A DNA stretch of 64,000 nt from Phytoseiulus persimilis (GCA_037576195.1 CM075102.1:6014001-6078000), one strand, 5' to 3'; shown: positions 20,268 to 31,105, counted from the stretch's first letter. Program-made: numbers and translations. Notes: a model not told the origin generated them from the letters alone.

Positions 20268-22925
20268 TAGGGCCCGAAAATCTATGCAACTGCATATTTA
20301 GCATGCAAGATGCATATTTTGTATAGAAAAAAGGCAGTTTGCGTATAAAATATGCATTTTTAACGCCGAATATGCGACTTGCATATTCTATATGCTAGTG
20401 ACGATTCGCGAGGACAGATCGTTCCCACTCCGCCCAGAATTCGTTCTCCGTGGAACAGCTTCAACACAAACTTTTCTCTCAACTCTTCGGATTACTCTTC
20501 TCTCGATTGATGATCTCGCGCTCGATTCACGTTCGTAGTGAACGATCGCAAGTTTCATATGTGGATATCCCTGAAGATTGTGCTTTCGGAAGTTTCAACA
20601 TTCCGACTTGGTATGTTCCGGATGCTCGCAGACAATAGTCCATCGTGATTAGGTGGGGAATCACGACACATTTACCATGCATGTTGACACCGCGTTATCG
20701 AATGTCGAGGTTCCGACAGACATTGATTCCGAGAAAGAGACTCTTCGGAACACGACGCTAGAGGGATCTCGCAACATTGTCTCAGCGAACGACTCATCGA
20801 GGATAGCTCCCAGTTCGTGGAGGAACTCGGAGAGTGAGCTTGTGCTTCGAACGGGAAATGGCTACGCAAAGACGAGAAGGCACCTTGGAAAGTCTCGTCG
20901 AAGAATTCGGCACGGACTTCTTCATCATCATTGGAGACTCCATCAAATGCGGTCTGTGCTCGACAACCTTTGAAAAACCCCGAAGATTCAGTCTCGTACA
21001 GCATCTGACGACGAATAAGCACGAAAAGTCTCTGCGACTCCCCCAAATTTCTCTCGAAAGAAGGCAGGCTGATCAGTCCTCAAATGAAGGTGAATCACAA
21101 GGGAGACAATTTTCCGGAGAGTTATGCGAAGCTTTCTTGAAGGCTGACATACCTCTAGAAAAACTCCAGAACGAATCTTTGAAGAATTTCCGCGAGGCCT
21201 GGTCCGGCCAGCATGTCCCTAGTCCAACGTCGTTACGTGAACGTTACTTGTCGCCGCTGTATGACAAGACCCTCGAAAGCATCAGATCTGCTATCGGAGA
21301 GTCCCCGATCTGGATCTCAATCGACGAGACCACCGACTCATGTGGGAGGTACGTGGCCAATGTACTGGTCGGGAGATTGATGCCGAACGAGCCGAGTAGG
21401 AGTTACCTCTTGGCGTGCGAACAATTAGAGAAGACGAATTCAACCACAATCGCACAGCTTTTCTGTCGCAGCTTATCAATTTGATGGCGTGGAGAAACGA
21501 ACCACGACCGTGTTCTCCTTTTCGTAACTGACGCAGCCTCTTATATGAAGAAGTCAGCTTGTACGTTGCAAGGACTGTTTCCAAAAATGGTCCATGTGAC
21601 TTGCGTAGCGCACGGGTTACATAGAATTGCAGATGAAGTCAGGCTGACCTTCCCCAACGTTGATCTGCTCATTTCAAGCATCAAAAAGGTCTTTTTGAAG
21701 GCCCCCTCCCTAATCGTCGCGTTCAGAGCGGCTCTAGAAATTCCGCTCCCCCCTCTCCTATATTCACAAGGTGGGGCACATGGCTTGAAGCCGCGACGTA
21801 CTACGCAGAAAACTTCGAACAGATCCACGGCTTCGTCTGCGATCAGCTTGATCCGACCGACGCCGACGCTATCGCGAAGGCTCAGGAGATACTAAGGATA
21901 CCCGCCGTGAAAACCGAACTTGCGACGATTCGGACCTTCTTCGGCGCTTTACCGGGACTCATTACGAGGCTTGAGACTCGAGACATGTCCCGCCTCGACG
22001 CCGTGGCAATCATTGAAGACTTTGGAGCGACGATGAATAACATCAAGGCTCGGCGTTTATTGGGTGTTCGCGAGAAGACCGTGAAAGTCTTCGAGAACAA
22101 CCCTGGATATCAGCAACTACGTCTGGTAGCTCGGTCCCTGCAGGGTGAATGCAGCGAAGAAATCTCGAAGGCCGTTCAAGCTTTCAGTGCGGACGACGTC
22201 TCGAGGCTAACTTACGCCCCAATCACTTCCGTAGAAGTTGAGCGCACGTTCTCAAGGTTCAAATCCTTCCTGCGAGACAATCGGAGAGCATTTGAGTTCG
22301 AGAACTTGAAGAAGTACATCGTCGTGTTGTGTAACCAATGAGGAATCTCGTCGATCCTCGAGAATGAAACCTGAATTTACGCTTTCAAACTTGAGTAGTT
22401 TTTGACATCATGAGGTGATGATGGCTCAACAAATGAGGTGATCAACAGGTGTGTTGGCTGAACTTTCCATCACCGCACAAAGTCCAATAGTTATCGTAGT
22501 TATCTTCCCCGGAATGCATATTTCTCTACTGCTTCTTCGTCATTCGTCCTTGATCCACCCGCAGTCTCAGCATTGAGCAATTTCCTCCTCGGAAGGTCTA
22601 TTCTTCAGCTATGAACTTCACTGCATCATCGCAAACCCAAGTCGAACTCGACGCGAAACCTTCAACTCCGCTCACATCGGCGGACCCCAGGCATCTGATA
22701 GCAAGAACTGCACTCGACAAGCTGCACTCTCGTGGAATATCTCGAGCCATCTCAGAAATCTGAACCTAGCGAATATTTTCTGTGCAGATGTACACATAAA
22801 ATATTCTGCATATCCCGCATATTCGGCTCATGTTCTGCGCATATTTACTGCATATTCTGTGCATATTTCGTGCATATTCTGTGCATATTTCTTGCATATT
22901 TTCGTGCATAGAGTTTCGGGCCCTA
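20268..22925 (+). mobile_element. hAT transposon copy B
   Basis: Near-identical to copy A but in plus orientation: TAGGGCCCGAAA starts at 20268 and TTTCGGGCCCTA ends at 22925. At 2658 bp it is 44 bp shorter, mainly through fewer subterminal repeat units. Its own flanks (CTCATAAC and TTTCTGAT) do not match each other; each matches a flank of copy A instead. Confidence 0.9.
20858..22341 (+). pseudogene. hAT transposase, copy B
   Basis: Same gene as in copy A: BED-like finger, SIDETTD, FVTDAASYM and the C-terminal dimerisation block. It carries the same in-frame TGA (21482-21484) and the same frameshift near 21780-21840. Only a handful of residues differ (for example TTNKHEK versus TTKKHEK, FREAW versus FLEVW). 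Shared lesions mean both copies descend from an already defective element moved by transposase supplied elsewhere, or have been homogenised by gene conversion. Confidence 0.87.
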
Positions 22926-23449
22926 TTTCTGATACGTGTCATCTCACCGCGAGATTGCGAGTTGGATAGAAACTTGCATCCAACAGTTGATTCCATGCCT
23001 CATACTCGAATTTGCCAATGTTTTCACCGAAATGCAGTTCGTTGGAACGCAAATACCCTCGAACACAATAGTTCAACAACAGAACGACTGCTGTGTCAAA
23101 ACTGACTCACAACAATCGCGCACTTCCCGAGGAACCCGTTCTCTCATACCGATTCGCAACCGAATGAAACGGTTATTTGTGCCGATTTTCCAGATTCTCG
23201 AGGGGGTAGACAAATGAATGCTGCAGACACATTTACGCTTGTCAGAACAACACCAAAATCTAATACAAGACTTCACCGTAAATTTGCAAGGTTTCAAGAC
23301 ACAACGGAGTCCTCTATGCTCGCCAGAACCGGAGTTGTACGGCTTCAAAAGCGTACAAATTCCGTCCCTCAAATGACGACGCAGTCCCAGACGGGTCCCT
23401 AGAAGTATTCGATAAAAACGTTTTCACGTTAAAAGATTTCTAATCAAAG
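22926..23449. other. unassigned stretch
   Basis: The first 8 bp are the hAT B flank TTTCTGAT. Short ORFs on both strands (22936-23217 plus, 23073-23372 minus) are not recognisable. Before the inversion this DNA continued into what is now 10375 onward, so it could be decayed Helitron sequence. Confidence 0.35.
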
Positions 23450-23689
23450 CTTCCAAAGACAGAGAGCTCCTCGCGGCGGTAGACGAAGTTGGAGCCGGCC
23501 CAACTTGTTCATTATCTCCCGATGCTGCCGATAGTCAAGAGAGACTCGGAGAAAAAGGTTCTGAAAGTCAGAGTCGTGAAGGACGCGGGCGCGCGCAGAA
23601 AAGACGAGGCAGCGCTCAACGACGTTTTCCACGATGGTCCAATTCTATTGCCGGACATATTCAAGGTCCTGCTGAGATTCAGAAGGGAT
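23450..23689 (+). pseudogene. Bel-Pao element 3, reverse transcriptase, 5' piece
   Basis: HYLPMLPIVKRDSEKKVLKV, then VRVVKDAGARRKDEAALNDV and HDGPILLPDIFKVLLRFRRD is the start of a Bel-Pao reverse transcriptase domain. It is cut at GGGAT (23685-23689) by Bel-Pao element 1 and resumes after 38748 with DEIAVVSDIERA in register. The gag, protease and 5' LTR of element 3 are absent, so the element is 5'-truncated near 23450. Confidence 0.85.
23685..23689 (+). repeat. target-site duplication of Bel-Pao element 1, left
   Basis: GGGAT, repeated at 38749-38753. Confidence 0.85.
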
Positions 23690-23997
23690 TGTCACGAATC
23701 GGATTCGGTGCGCTATTTCTAGGTGCCCATGCGGTGCGCTCTCGGCGCCTGCATGGTCAGAGATCATTCAAATAAACCCGCGGACAGCGCGGCGGTGAAC
23801 GACTGGTGCAAGAGGGTAAGGCCGCACGGCTGCGTCGTGTCGGCACTACTCTCAGTGAGATACCTACTTCCGGCGTGCCCACGTCGTGTCCTAAAAACCG
23901 GGGCCCGTTTCCTCGCGTTTTCCCCGTCACCGCTTCGCTGCCGCGTCCACCACGCGAAACCGTCTTTTCCTTGGTGTGCCCGCAGTGAGTTGTGACA
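23690..23997 (+). repeat. Bel-Pao element 1, 5' LTR
   Basis: Begins TGTCACGAATCGG and ends GTGACA, the standard TG...CA. AATAAA at 23771-23776 can serve as the polyadenylation signal. The 3' LTR (38456-38748) has a shorter segment near base 45-80 and scattered substitutions, so this element is older than element 2. Confidence 0.9.
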
Positions 23998-24000
23998 TTT

Positions 24001-24013
24001 TGGTGTCAGAAGT
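24001..24013 (+). promoter_or_regulatory. primer-binding site, tRNA-Leu type
   Basis: TGGTGTCAGAAGT, three bases after the 5' LTR, is complementary to the 3' end of animal tRNA-Leu (…ACTTCTGACACCA). TTTGAACC follows, so complementarity may extend toward the T-loop. It primes minus-strand synthesis. Confidence 0.65.
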
Positions 24014-24332
24014 CATTTGAACCCGCGGTACCACACCGCTTGGTTATCCGAAGATTCGTGCGACGTTTCGGTGAGCTTGCAAACTCAGTTCGGCTTCATC
24101 ACTCTGTCCCGGAATCGTTCACTCCCGTCCGGTCTCGAGCAAGTGGCTCATTCCGTGTCGTCATTTCCTGAGCCTGCCGTTTACGACGTGCAGCCTCGTG
24201 CAAGTGCCACAGAGCACCACGCCGCCTCAACCAAGTGGCGCTTCGCTTCTCGCCGGCGCTACTCTCGATCGATCGCGCTAATCTCGAAGAATCCTCGTCG
24301 TTCGCTCACCCTCTAGCGATTTTTTCTCGAAA

Positions 24333-26210
24333 TTGTCCTCCAACAGTGAACAGCAGCAAACAAGCGAGCCGGGACCTTCCCGTGTTCCTTCCAGCAAATT
24401 CACTAAGGACGACTCAATATTCAAAGATCTTTCCTCCATCCGAGCTGCGCCTTCGTCTGAGGACACTCAACTAGCAGAACTTCTTGATCAGAAGAAATTC
24501 GAGCGTCGTACTCTACTCGTAAAGTTGATGGGCATCAAGGACATGATCATCGATGTCGATGCAACGAAACTATCCCCGGAGCAAGTGAGCCAGAAACTCA
24601 CGGCTATGGGCCCCTTGTTCGAAGCGGGTGAAGCTGAGCTCGCCGTTCTGTCGGACGAGATCGACGAGTTGGCCCTGCGGCTAAGGCGTGAGGAACCTGA
24701 CGATAAGCTCGGTACTGTTCAGCACCGCTGTCGGTTGGCCGAAGCCAGGGTTTACTTCAACCAATTGAAGGATTGGGTGGCGTCATCGTCGCAGCAAGGT
24801 CGTTCTCGCGCGCACTCAGCGGAAGATGTTGAGAGCGTGAGTCGTTGGATCGCCTCGAGAGCACTCCCGTCAACCCACCACCGCAGCCTTCGGACGACGG
24901 TGTACGCTTCAGATACAGCTTCATGGACGCAGCTGGCCTGGCGCGGGATGGATCTGGTCAATGGATCCGAAATATTCAGAGCCAGCCAGCTCAACCAGCC
25001 CAGCAAGTCGCTCAGCAGCCACACATCCTCTCACCAGAGCGGCTGCCGTTCACGTCGGAGCCGCCGGCGTTTCCCATGAGTAAAGTCTACTTCCCGCCCT
25101 CGGACCCGAACCGCCGGTAGCACACAAGGCACCCCATCGCCTTTTCTGGCGTCACCAGCGACGTCGCAGTACCAGTCCCCCCCTCAGAACCTCCGAGAGT
25201 TGCGTCGCTTGGTCTTCCCGAACAGTTCAAGGCTTCGCAGCCTGAACTTATGGGCCAGCCTTACGGCGCTCCGGCTGCCAGTCGCCCAGCCGCGGATCTT
25301 GGTGGTAGAGCTAGGCAAGTTCCGGTGTTTTCCGGCGACGTCACGAGGTTCAGAGAGTGGCAGCAACTTTTCAAGATCTTCGTCGATGACACTTCGGCTT
25401 CTACCATCGAGAAGTTCAACATGCCGCTCACTATCCGGAAGAGCCAAAGACGCCGTTGCGCACCTGAACCGGGAAGACGGCCACTATCAAATCGCGAAAG
25501 GAATCCTGCAAGACAAGTTCGGCGATGGCAAGCTAGCACAGAAGGTCCACGTGAACGAGCTCATATCGCTCGTTGATCGAGGCCAGGTCTCAAACAACCG
25601 CCTCGAGTCGTTCTCGGACACGCTCAGCCTGCACGTTCGCGCTCTCATAGCCATGGGCCTCTCGTTTGCCGAGCTGACCATCATGTTGACCCAGCGCGCG
25701 CTACAATGCCTTCCCCCGGACCTTCGTGAGAAGTTCGTGAGGAAATATCGCAAGCAACGCCTTAACGATCCGCTAATGACAGAGCTGGAGTTTCTCATTG
25801 CCTTCCTCGAGCTAACAGTCAAAGACAGAAGAGAGGCCGAGTGGGACTTAAGCGCTGGTCGAAGAGATAGAAGGAGACCGCTTTCGGCGGGCCTAACGCT
25901 CGGCGGCAACGGCTCATCGCGCTTCAGAGCTCCCGCTCCTGCTTATCAGGCAATGAGATCGAATCATGCCTTCTTCTCTGCCACGGAGCCGTCAAAAATT
26001 CCTGTATCGCGAGCCTCCGCTGTCAACCAGTCGCGGCCGACTTCTCAGCAAAGACGCTCCCCATCCGACACCCGTCCGACGTCGCGAACAGGGACCAATC
26101 GCCCACCACCACGTCCGCCGACAGTCAACAGCCTGACGTCGAATCTGCGTCCATCGGCTTCTTCTCCTATCGCCTCCCAGAGGTTCGGCAGATCATGCAT
26201 CTTCCGCGAG
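24333..26210 (+). pseudogene. Bel-Pao element 1 gag (DUF1759-type)
   Basis: The gag frame moves. Codons from 24333 to about 24840 are in one frame (SSNSEQQQTSEPGPSRVPSS...), 24845 to about 25430 in a second with a TAG at 25118-25120 (…VPVFSGDVTRFREWQQLFKI, the DUF1759 start), then back to the first frame from about 25430 (LSGRAKDAVAHLNREDGHYQ...). Gag forms the particle that carries the element RNA. The C-terminal part is Ser/Pro/Arg-rich, and no zinc knuckle is left before the join to RNase H at about 26215. Confidence 0.8.
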
Positions 26211-27928
26211 GGCTCCCACGAGAGTTTCAGGTGCACAGCGGATGCCTCGCTTGAAGCTTATGGATGCGCCATTTACCTCCGTACCATCTATGATGGGCAT
26301 GCCGAGGCACGCTTGGTTGTAGCCAAAGCTCGGGTCACCCCTCTCAAGAGCCAGGGCTCCATCCATCGATACGAGCTCATGGGAGCAGTCATGGCTGTCA
26401 AGATTGCGGCACAGGTCAGGAAGTTCCTGAAGTCGGAGATGTCCGGAGTGTTTTTCTGGATAGACAACATGGCCTGCGTCGCGTGGATCCACGGTGGTCC
26501 AGACAGGTGGCTCCCGTTCGTCGCTAACCGAGTGAGAGCAATCATCTCGCTTTCGAATTCGGCAGAGTGGCGTTACATCAGAACTGCAGACAATCCTTCG
26601 GACATTGTATCCCGCGGCTCCGACATATCTCAATCCGACTGCCGCGCTCGGTGGTTGCACGGACCGGGGTGGATCTCGGACCCGGTCTGGGAAGCCCCAA
26701 CTCAGACGCTTGAAACCACAACGGAGGAGCTCAGGGCGGTCCCGGCTTCCGCCAGCTTTCTCTCCTTCCGTTTCATCTCTGACAATCCCGTCGACGATTT
26801 ACTGAACCCAGACCGTCTTTCGTCGTGGTTCGAGCTGCTGAGAGCTGAAGCCTACAGCAACCGGTTGCGCGCCTTTGCGCAACGCTCTGCGTGCCGCCGC
26901 TTCAAATCAGCGCTCCCGTCTCGCCGGGCCACTCTTCGTTCAGCGGCCAAGGGATAACTTCAGCTCTCTTCCGCCGAGTAAATCCAGGCCGAAGAGGATC
27001 TCATCAAGAGAATTCAGGGCAGGTATTTCTCCGCAGAGCTCTCCCTGGGTTGCAAGAACATTCCCAACAGCAGCCCTCTCGCTGAGTATCAACCTTTCAT
27101 GGACTCCGAGGGACTCATTCGCTGTAGAACACGTCTCGAGAAGTCGAGAGATCTTCCCTTCGACTCCAAGTTCCCGATTCTCATCCCCGGCAACGACGGT
27201 TGGGCTCGTCTGTTGATATTGTACGTCCATGCCAAGGATTGTCTCCACTGGGGCGGAGCTGCCATGACCCTCCAGGAACTCAGGAAACGCTATTTCGTCC
27301 TGAAGGCCCGCCGGTTTACGACCGCGGCCTTGAGATCAAGCCCCGGTTGCAAGAAATTCAACGCAAAGCCGGCTGCAGAGCCCACGCCGCCCTTGCCAGA
27401 ATTCCGCATAGAACAGGCGCCGCCGTTTTTCTTCTGCGGAGTCGACTTCGCGGGTCCTCTGTATTACAAACAGGACGATGGCCGGCGCGGCAAAGGATAT
27501 CTTCTCCTGCTCTCATGCGCCGTTACACGGGCGATTCACATCGAACTCACTACGGATATGTCAACGTTTGAGGTTCTGAGAGCGATCCAGAAGTTTCTCC
27601 ATCGCTACCCGTCGGCAAATAATATATTCTCAGACAATGGTGCCTCATTTCACCGAGCCAATTTGGAGATTCGCCTGATCTACGACAACATCGCCACCGG
27701 TTACGTCGCGGAATGGTTGGACCGTTCTCGTCTGACCTGGAAATTCATCACTCCAGCCGCTCCTTGGGTCGGCGCGTTCTTGGAGCGCTCTGTCGGAACA
27801 GTCAAGCGCTGCCTGCGCAAGGCGCTCGTAACTTGAACTCCGTACTTCAGGGATCTCGAGGTGATCGTCGCGGGAGTCGTGGCCGTGGTCAATCGCCGCC
27901 CGATAACCGCAGTCTCAACCGACCCTAA
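26211..27928 (+). pseudogene. Bel-Pao element 1 RNase H and integrase, fused to gag
   Basis: RNase H begins abruptly (ADASLEAYGCAIYLRT, VVAKARVTPLKSQGSIHRYE, DNMACVAWIHG) in the same frame as gag. Protease and reverse transcriptase were removed by an in-frame deletion, leaving a 585-codon ORF (25200-26957). Integrase follows in 27099-27836: zinc region with H..H and S-x2-C (Ser codon 27339-27341, Cys 27348-27350), core GVDFAGPLY, FSDNGASF and APWVGAFLERS. A TGA at 27834-27836 interrupts it and it is cut at TDPK by the Harbinger. It needs enzymes from other copies to move. Confidence 0.87.
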
Positions 27929-28157
27929 AGGCCCATTTACACTTGTTCACTCTGAATGATCCTACAGAATGAGCATACAGAGTGAAAGCGAGAATGTTCA
28001 TCCAAAGTGTTCATCCACTGTTTACACTTAATCATCCAAAAGCATGGCGCCGCCGCGCCGAGAGCACCGTTTGAAAGTTAGTCCAGCGCTGGCAGCAAGT
28101 CGGAAGGTCTAGCGAGTAGTCGGAAGACAAAACAAAGGACGCTGTAGGATCTCCGAA

Positions 28158-28673
28158 ATGCCTCTGCCAGTCACTACGGAAGAGATTGTCAGTGCCGGTG
28201 TGGACCTGATCGTCCAAGGTCTGATTCAGGATCTCACGAGCGAGCTGCAGAGAAAGCCTCGACGTCGACGACGGCGTTGGTGGGTCAAACCATCGGTCGC
28301 GAGGCGTGGAAAGCTCGGAGCGTCGTCGACCGTACTCCACGAATGGGCTAGAGAGAGCCCCGACGACTAACGCAACCACTTGCGAATGAGTGAGGATCAA
28401 TTTTGCTACCTGTTAGAGAAAGTGGCCCCTACCATCACTGAGAAAGACACGAAGTTCCGAGAAGCGATACCAGCAGGAACGAAACTGGCGATGACACTTC
28501 GATACCTCGCGACGGGGGACAGCTTCAGCACATTGAGTGCTCTCTATCGGGTGCCGAAGTGCACATTCTCCGCTTTCCTCCCGAAAGTGTGTCGAGCCAT
28601 CTACCGTGCCTTGGAAGATTTCATTCAGGTCAGTTCAGAAGAGAAGACACATAAAGGCTTTTTAAACCCGTAG
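28158..28673 (+). pseudogene. Harbinger (HARBI1-like) transposase, N-terminal part
   Basis: PRRRRRRWWVKPSVARRGKL, then a TAA at 28368-28370, then in the same frame MSEDQFCYLLEKVAPTI, DTKFREAIPAGTKLAMTLRY and LATGDSFSTLSALYRV. This is the conserved N-terminal half of HARBI1/ALP1-type transposases. The DDE nuclease half is not found; coding similarity ends near 28670, before Bel-Pao 2 at 28957. Confidence 0.85.
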
Positions 28674-28951
28674 GCGCACGGGATTTTGGTCCTTGGTACG
28701 GACTGTGGTGCATCGAGATCTCGTTTATTAGCATCATAACAGAACCTTGTCAAAGCATCGTGAGCTCTGTTAGGCCGTCCTCGGGTGGTGAGCTCCCGCC
28801 CGTCGATGGCGTATCGTCTCGACGCACGCGGCGCGCGATCGGGCCAGGAATGGTGTAAATGGGAGCCTCGACCGTCATTTGTGACATTCGTTCCGCCGTC
28901 ATTACGCGTTGCAGAGCGTCCATGCGAGCGACGGCTCTGTGCGCTGGCATG
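28674..28951. other. Harbinger internal sequence without recognised coding
   Basis: About 280 bp between the transposase remnant and Bel-Pao 2. A minus-strand ORF here (28750-28983) runs into the LTR and is not recognisable. Confidence 0.4.
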
Positions 28952-28956
28952 TTGTT
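28952..28956 (+). repeat. target-site duplication of Bel-Pao element 2, left
   Basis: TTGTT, repeated exactly at 35268-35272. Confidence 0.85.
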
Positions 28957-29196
28957 CGTCAAATAACCATGTCTCTTATCCAATGATGATCGCGTATTCC
29001 TAGAGCTCTCAAATACAATTCGAAAGCGCCGCCACCTCTAAGAGAAACGTGCAGAATAAACCCTCTCCAACAAGTGTGTGTGGAGCGAATGAATCGAGTG
29101 GCGAATCCATCGCGTTTTCCGTTCCCAAAAAGTAAAAACTCTCGCATGGTGCCCGCTATACGATAGGGAGTCCTAAGCACATAAGATTCCTTAACA
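28957..29196 (+). repeat. Bel-Pao element 2, 5' LTR
   Basis: A 240-bp LTR starting CGTCAAATAACC (the 3' copy starts TGTCAAATAACC, so the first base has mutated) and ending CTTAACA. AATAAA at 29055-29060 is a candidate polyadenylation signal. Confidence 0.92.
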
Positions 29197-29207
29197 TGGT
29201 GCCGTGA
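29197..29207 (+). promoter_or_regulatory. primer-binding site, tRNA-His type
   Basis: TGGTGCCGTGA immediately follows the LTR and is complementary to the acceptor end of animal tRNA-His (…TCACGGCACCA). Complementarity does not obviously extend further. Confidence 0.55.
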
Positions 29208-29274
29208 TTTGTGGAAACTGTACCATCGCGAGACTCCGTGTTCTGTTTGTGCGAGGCTCCGAAACTCCCCCGTC

Positions 29275-30597
29275 ATGCCGCCGAAACAAAAGAACACCCC
29301 GAAGCGCCCTGGAAAGCCGCTCGAGACGTTGAAAGCCAGTCGATCCAGATGTGGGGAGCAGATTGAGTCCCTGATTCGGCCTCTCGGTGACCTGGACGCC
29401 TCCAGTCCCGAGATCCCCGAGGGCCAGTCGGCAGATGCGCTCTCGATCCTGATCAAGGGAATCTTCCAGAAGGTCCAGACGCCCGACTGCGACATCACGA
29501 CGCATCCGGATTTCATCGATGAAGATCAGGACGGCGATGCCCAGGAGGGCGACGCATTCGAGCTTCGGGTGCTTCGGGCCACCGCGACGCTGGATGCTGC
29601 GCACAACAGGCAGCAGGCCAACATGGATGCGACCACGTTCTTCACGCCGCAAAGGCCAGCCGTTCGGTTTCGCCGGGAGGCGGTCGAGCCAGACGACTCC
29701 TCCGAACCAGCTCAGGCGGCCGAGGCTCAACCCGAGGTCATCATCCGCAATTCGCGAGAATTCGATGCGGCTCAGCGGCCGGAGGTATTCAAGGGCGACC
29801 GGCTCCGATTCCGGGCCTTCATGAAGGAGTTCGAAATATTCATCTCCAAAAATCCCCGAGCGTCGGACTGTGAGCGGCTGATCGCGCTCCGGAAGTTCGT
29901 GGCCGACGAGCCGAAGCAGTTGATCGACGCACTTGAGCTGACGGACGCCAGTTATCAGATAGCTCTCTCGACACTTCAGGAGAACTACTCGCGCGTCGAC
30001 GTAGATAAGGAGCGGTTGTTGACAGAGCTCCTGAATCTTCGCAAAATCGACAACCTCAACGACATCGTCGCGCTCAGAGGGCTGGTCATCAAGGTGCAGA
30101 CGAACACTAAAGTTCTCGAGAGTCTCGGCGTCCCCTTCAGCTCGCTTGCAGTAGCAGTGCAATCTTCACTGAACGCTGCTCTGCCGCCGGCTCTGCGTCA
30201 GACTTTCAGGCAGTGGCGGCGTGTCGAGCTATCGAATTCGCAAACACAGAGATCCACTCCTCCCGTGGCTCCATCGTCGGCATCGACGCCGTTCGCAAGA
30301 CAATCCGGGGCCACTCCGGCTTATCACTTGTTCGACGCCACCGCGGATCTTGATGAATCGAAACCCGGCTTCGGGGCTCCGGAGGCCGATCCAGTTCCCG
30401 AGCTTCGGCGCACCATCCGCTACATTCTGCTGCACCTGCGCGATTACGAGGACAGTGGCTACCTCGATGAGGCCCTGACGACGACGACCGAGAAAATTGG
30501 CGGCCAGACGACGAAAAGATCACAGAGCGCGAAGAGGATTACCGCGACCATCGCAGCCGCGAACAGCAGACCAAACCAGCGAACACAACTCATCTAG
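29275..30597 (+). CDS. Bel-Pao element 2 gag
   Basis: I place the start at the ATG at 29275 (MPPKQKNTPKRPGK); the frame is open from 29209 but the upstream part overlaps the leader. The central region FKGDRLRFRAFMKEFEIFIS, then ERLIALRKFVADEPKQLIDA and LPPALRQTFRQWRR is the DUF1759 capsid-type domain. The frame ends at a TAG (30595-30597). From about 30500 the natural continuation lies in another frame and holds Cys/His motifs of zinc-knuckle type (CGVCKSSQH...), so the last 30 or so codons here are probably frameshifted. Confidence 0.8.
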   Translation: MPPKQKNTPKRPGKPLETLKASRSRCGEQIESLIRPLGDLDASSPEIPEGQSADALSILIKGIFQKVQTPDCDITTHPDFIDEDQDGDAQEGDAFELRVLRATATLDAAHNRQQANMDATTFFTPQRPAVRFRREAVEPDDSSEPAQAAEAQPEVIIRNSREFDAAQRPEVFKGDRLRFRAFMKEFEIFISKNPRASDCERLIALRKFVADEPKQLIDALELTDASYQIALSTLQENYSRVDVDKERLLTELLNLRKIDNLNDIVALRGLVIKVQTNTKVLESLGVPFSSLAVAVQSSLNAALPPALRQTFRQWRRVELSNSQTQRSTPPVAPSSASTPFARQSGATPAYHLFDATADLDESKPGFGAPEADPVPELRRTIRYILLHLRDYEDSGYLDEALTTTTEKIGGQTTKRSQSAKRITATIAAANSRPNQRTQLI

Positions 30598-30599
30598 GT

Positions 30600-31105
30600 G
30601 TCCCGCGTCGATCTCAATCGAAAAGCGACTGGACATCCTGAGGAAACAGAGGAGATGCGAGAAGTCTTTCCGCACCATCCACTCAAGACAGGAGGAATGC
30701 AGGGGACCAAGAGCACCGTGTGGTGTCTGTAAATCGTCTCAGCACTACACGTCCATGCACGTTCCTGGGCGTTCGCCGAGTCCGTCGACTCCGGCGACAA
30801 CAGTGGTATCAAATGTCATCGGATGCATCGGTGAGTCCGAGGGTCCAACTGTCATGTTGACAGCACAAGCCTACATCCTCGACGGTGCACGACGGATTCC
30901 CGTCCGCATCTTCCTGGACTACGGAGCTGGACTGACGTTCATCTCGCCAAGTACCCGTCGCTTACTCATGAATGTCCGGCCGTTGAGCAGCAGGAGGATC
31001 TCCATCGATACCTTCAACAGTCAGGAGGAGTTTGTCGCCGACAGATTCCGAATCGTTCTTCAAAGTGCCCGTGAACCAAAGTCTAAGGTTCCCCTTTTTG
31101 CCTAA
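30600..31105 (+). pseudogene. Bel-Pao element 2 gag end and aspartic protease
   Basis: In the second plus frame, EKRLDILRKQRRCEKS and APCGVCKSSQHYTSMH are damaged zinc knuckles, followed by the protease: FLDYGAGLTFISPSTRRLL. Retroviral-type proteases have D-(S/T)-G; here the codon at 30920-30922 is TAC, giving D-Y-G. That should disable it, since Ser/Thr at this site is nearly invariant. The frame ends at 31105, and pol resumes in the first frame near 31150, so a small deletion or frameshift has occurred. Confidence 0.75.
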
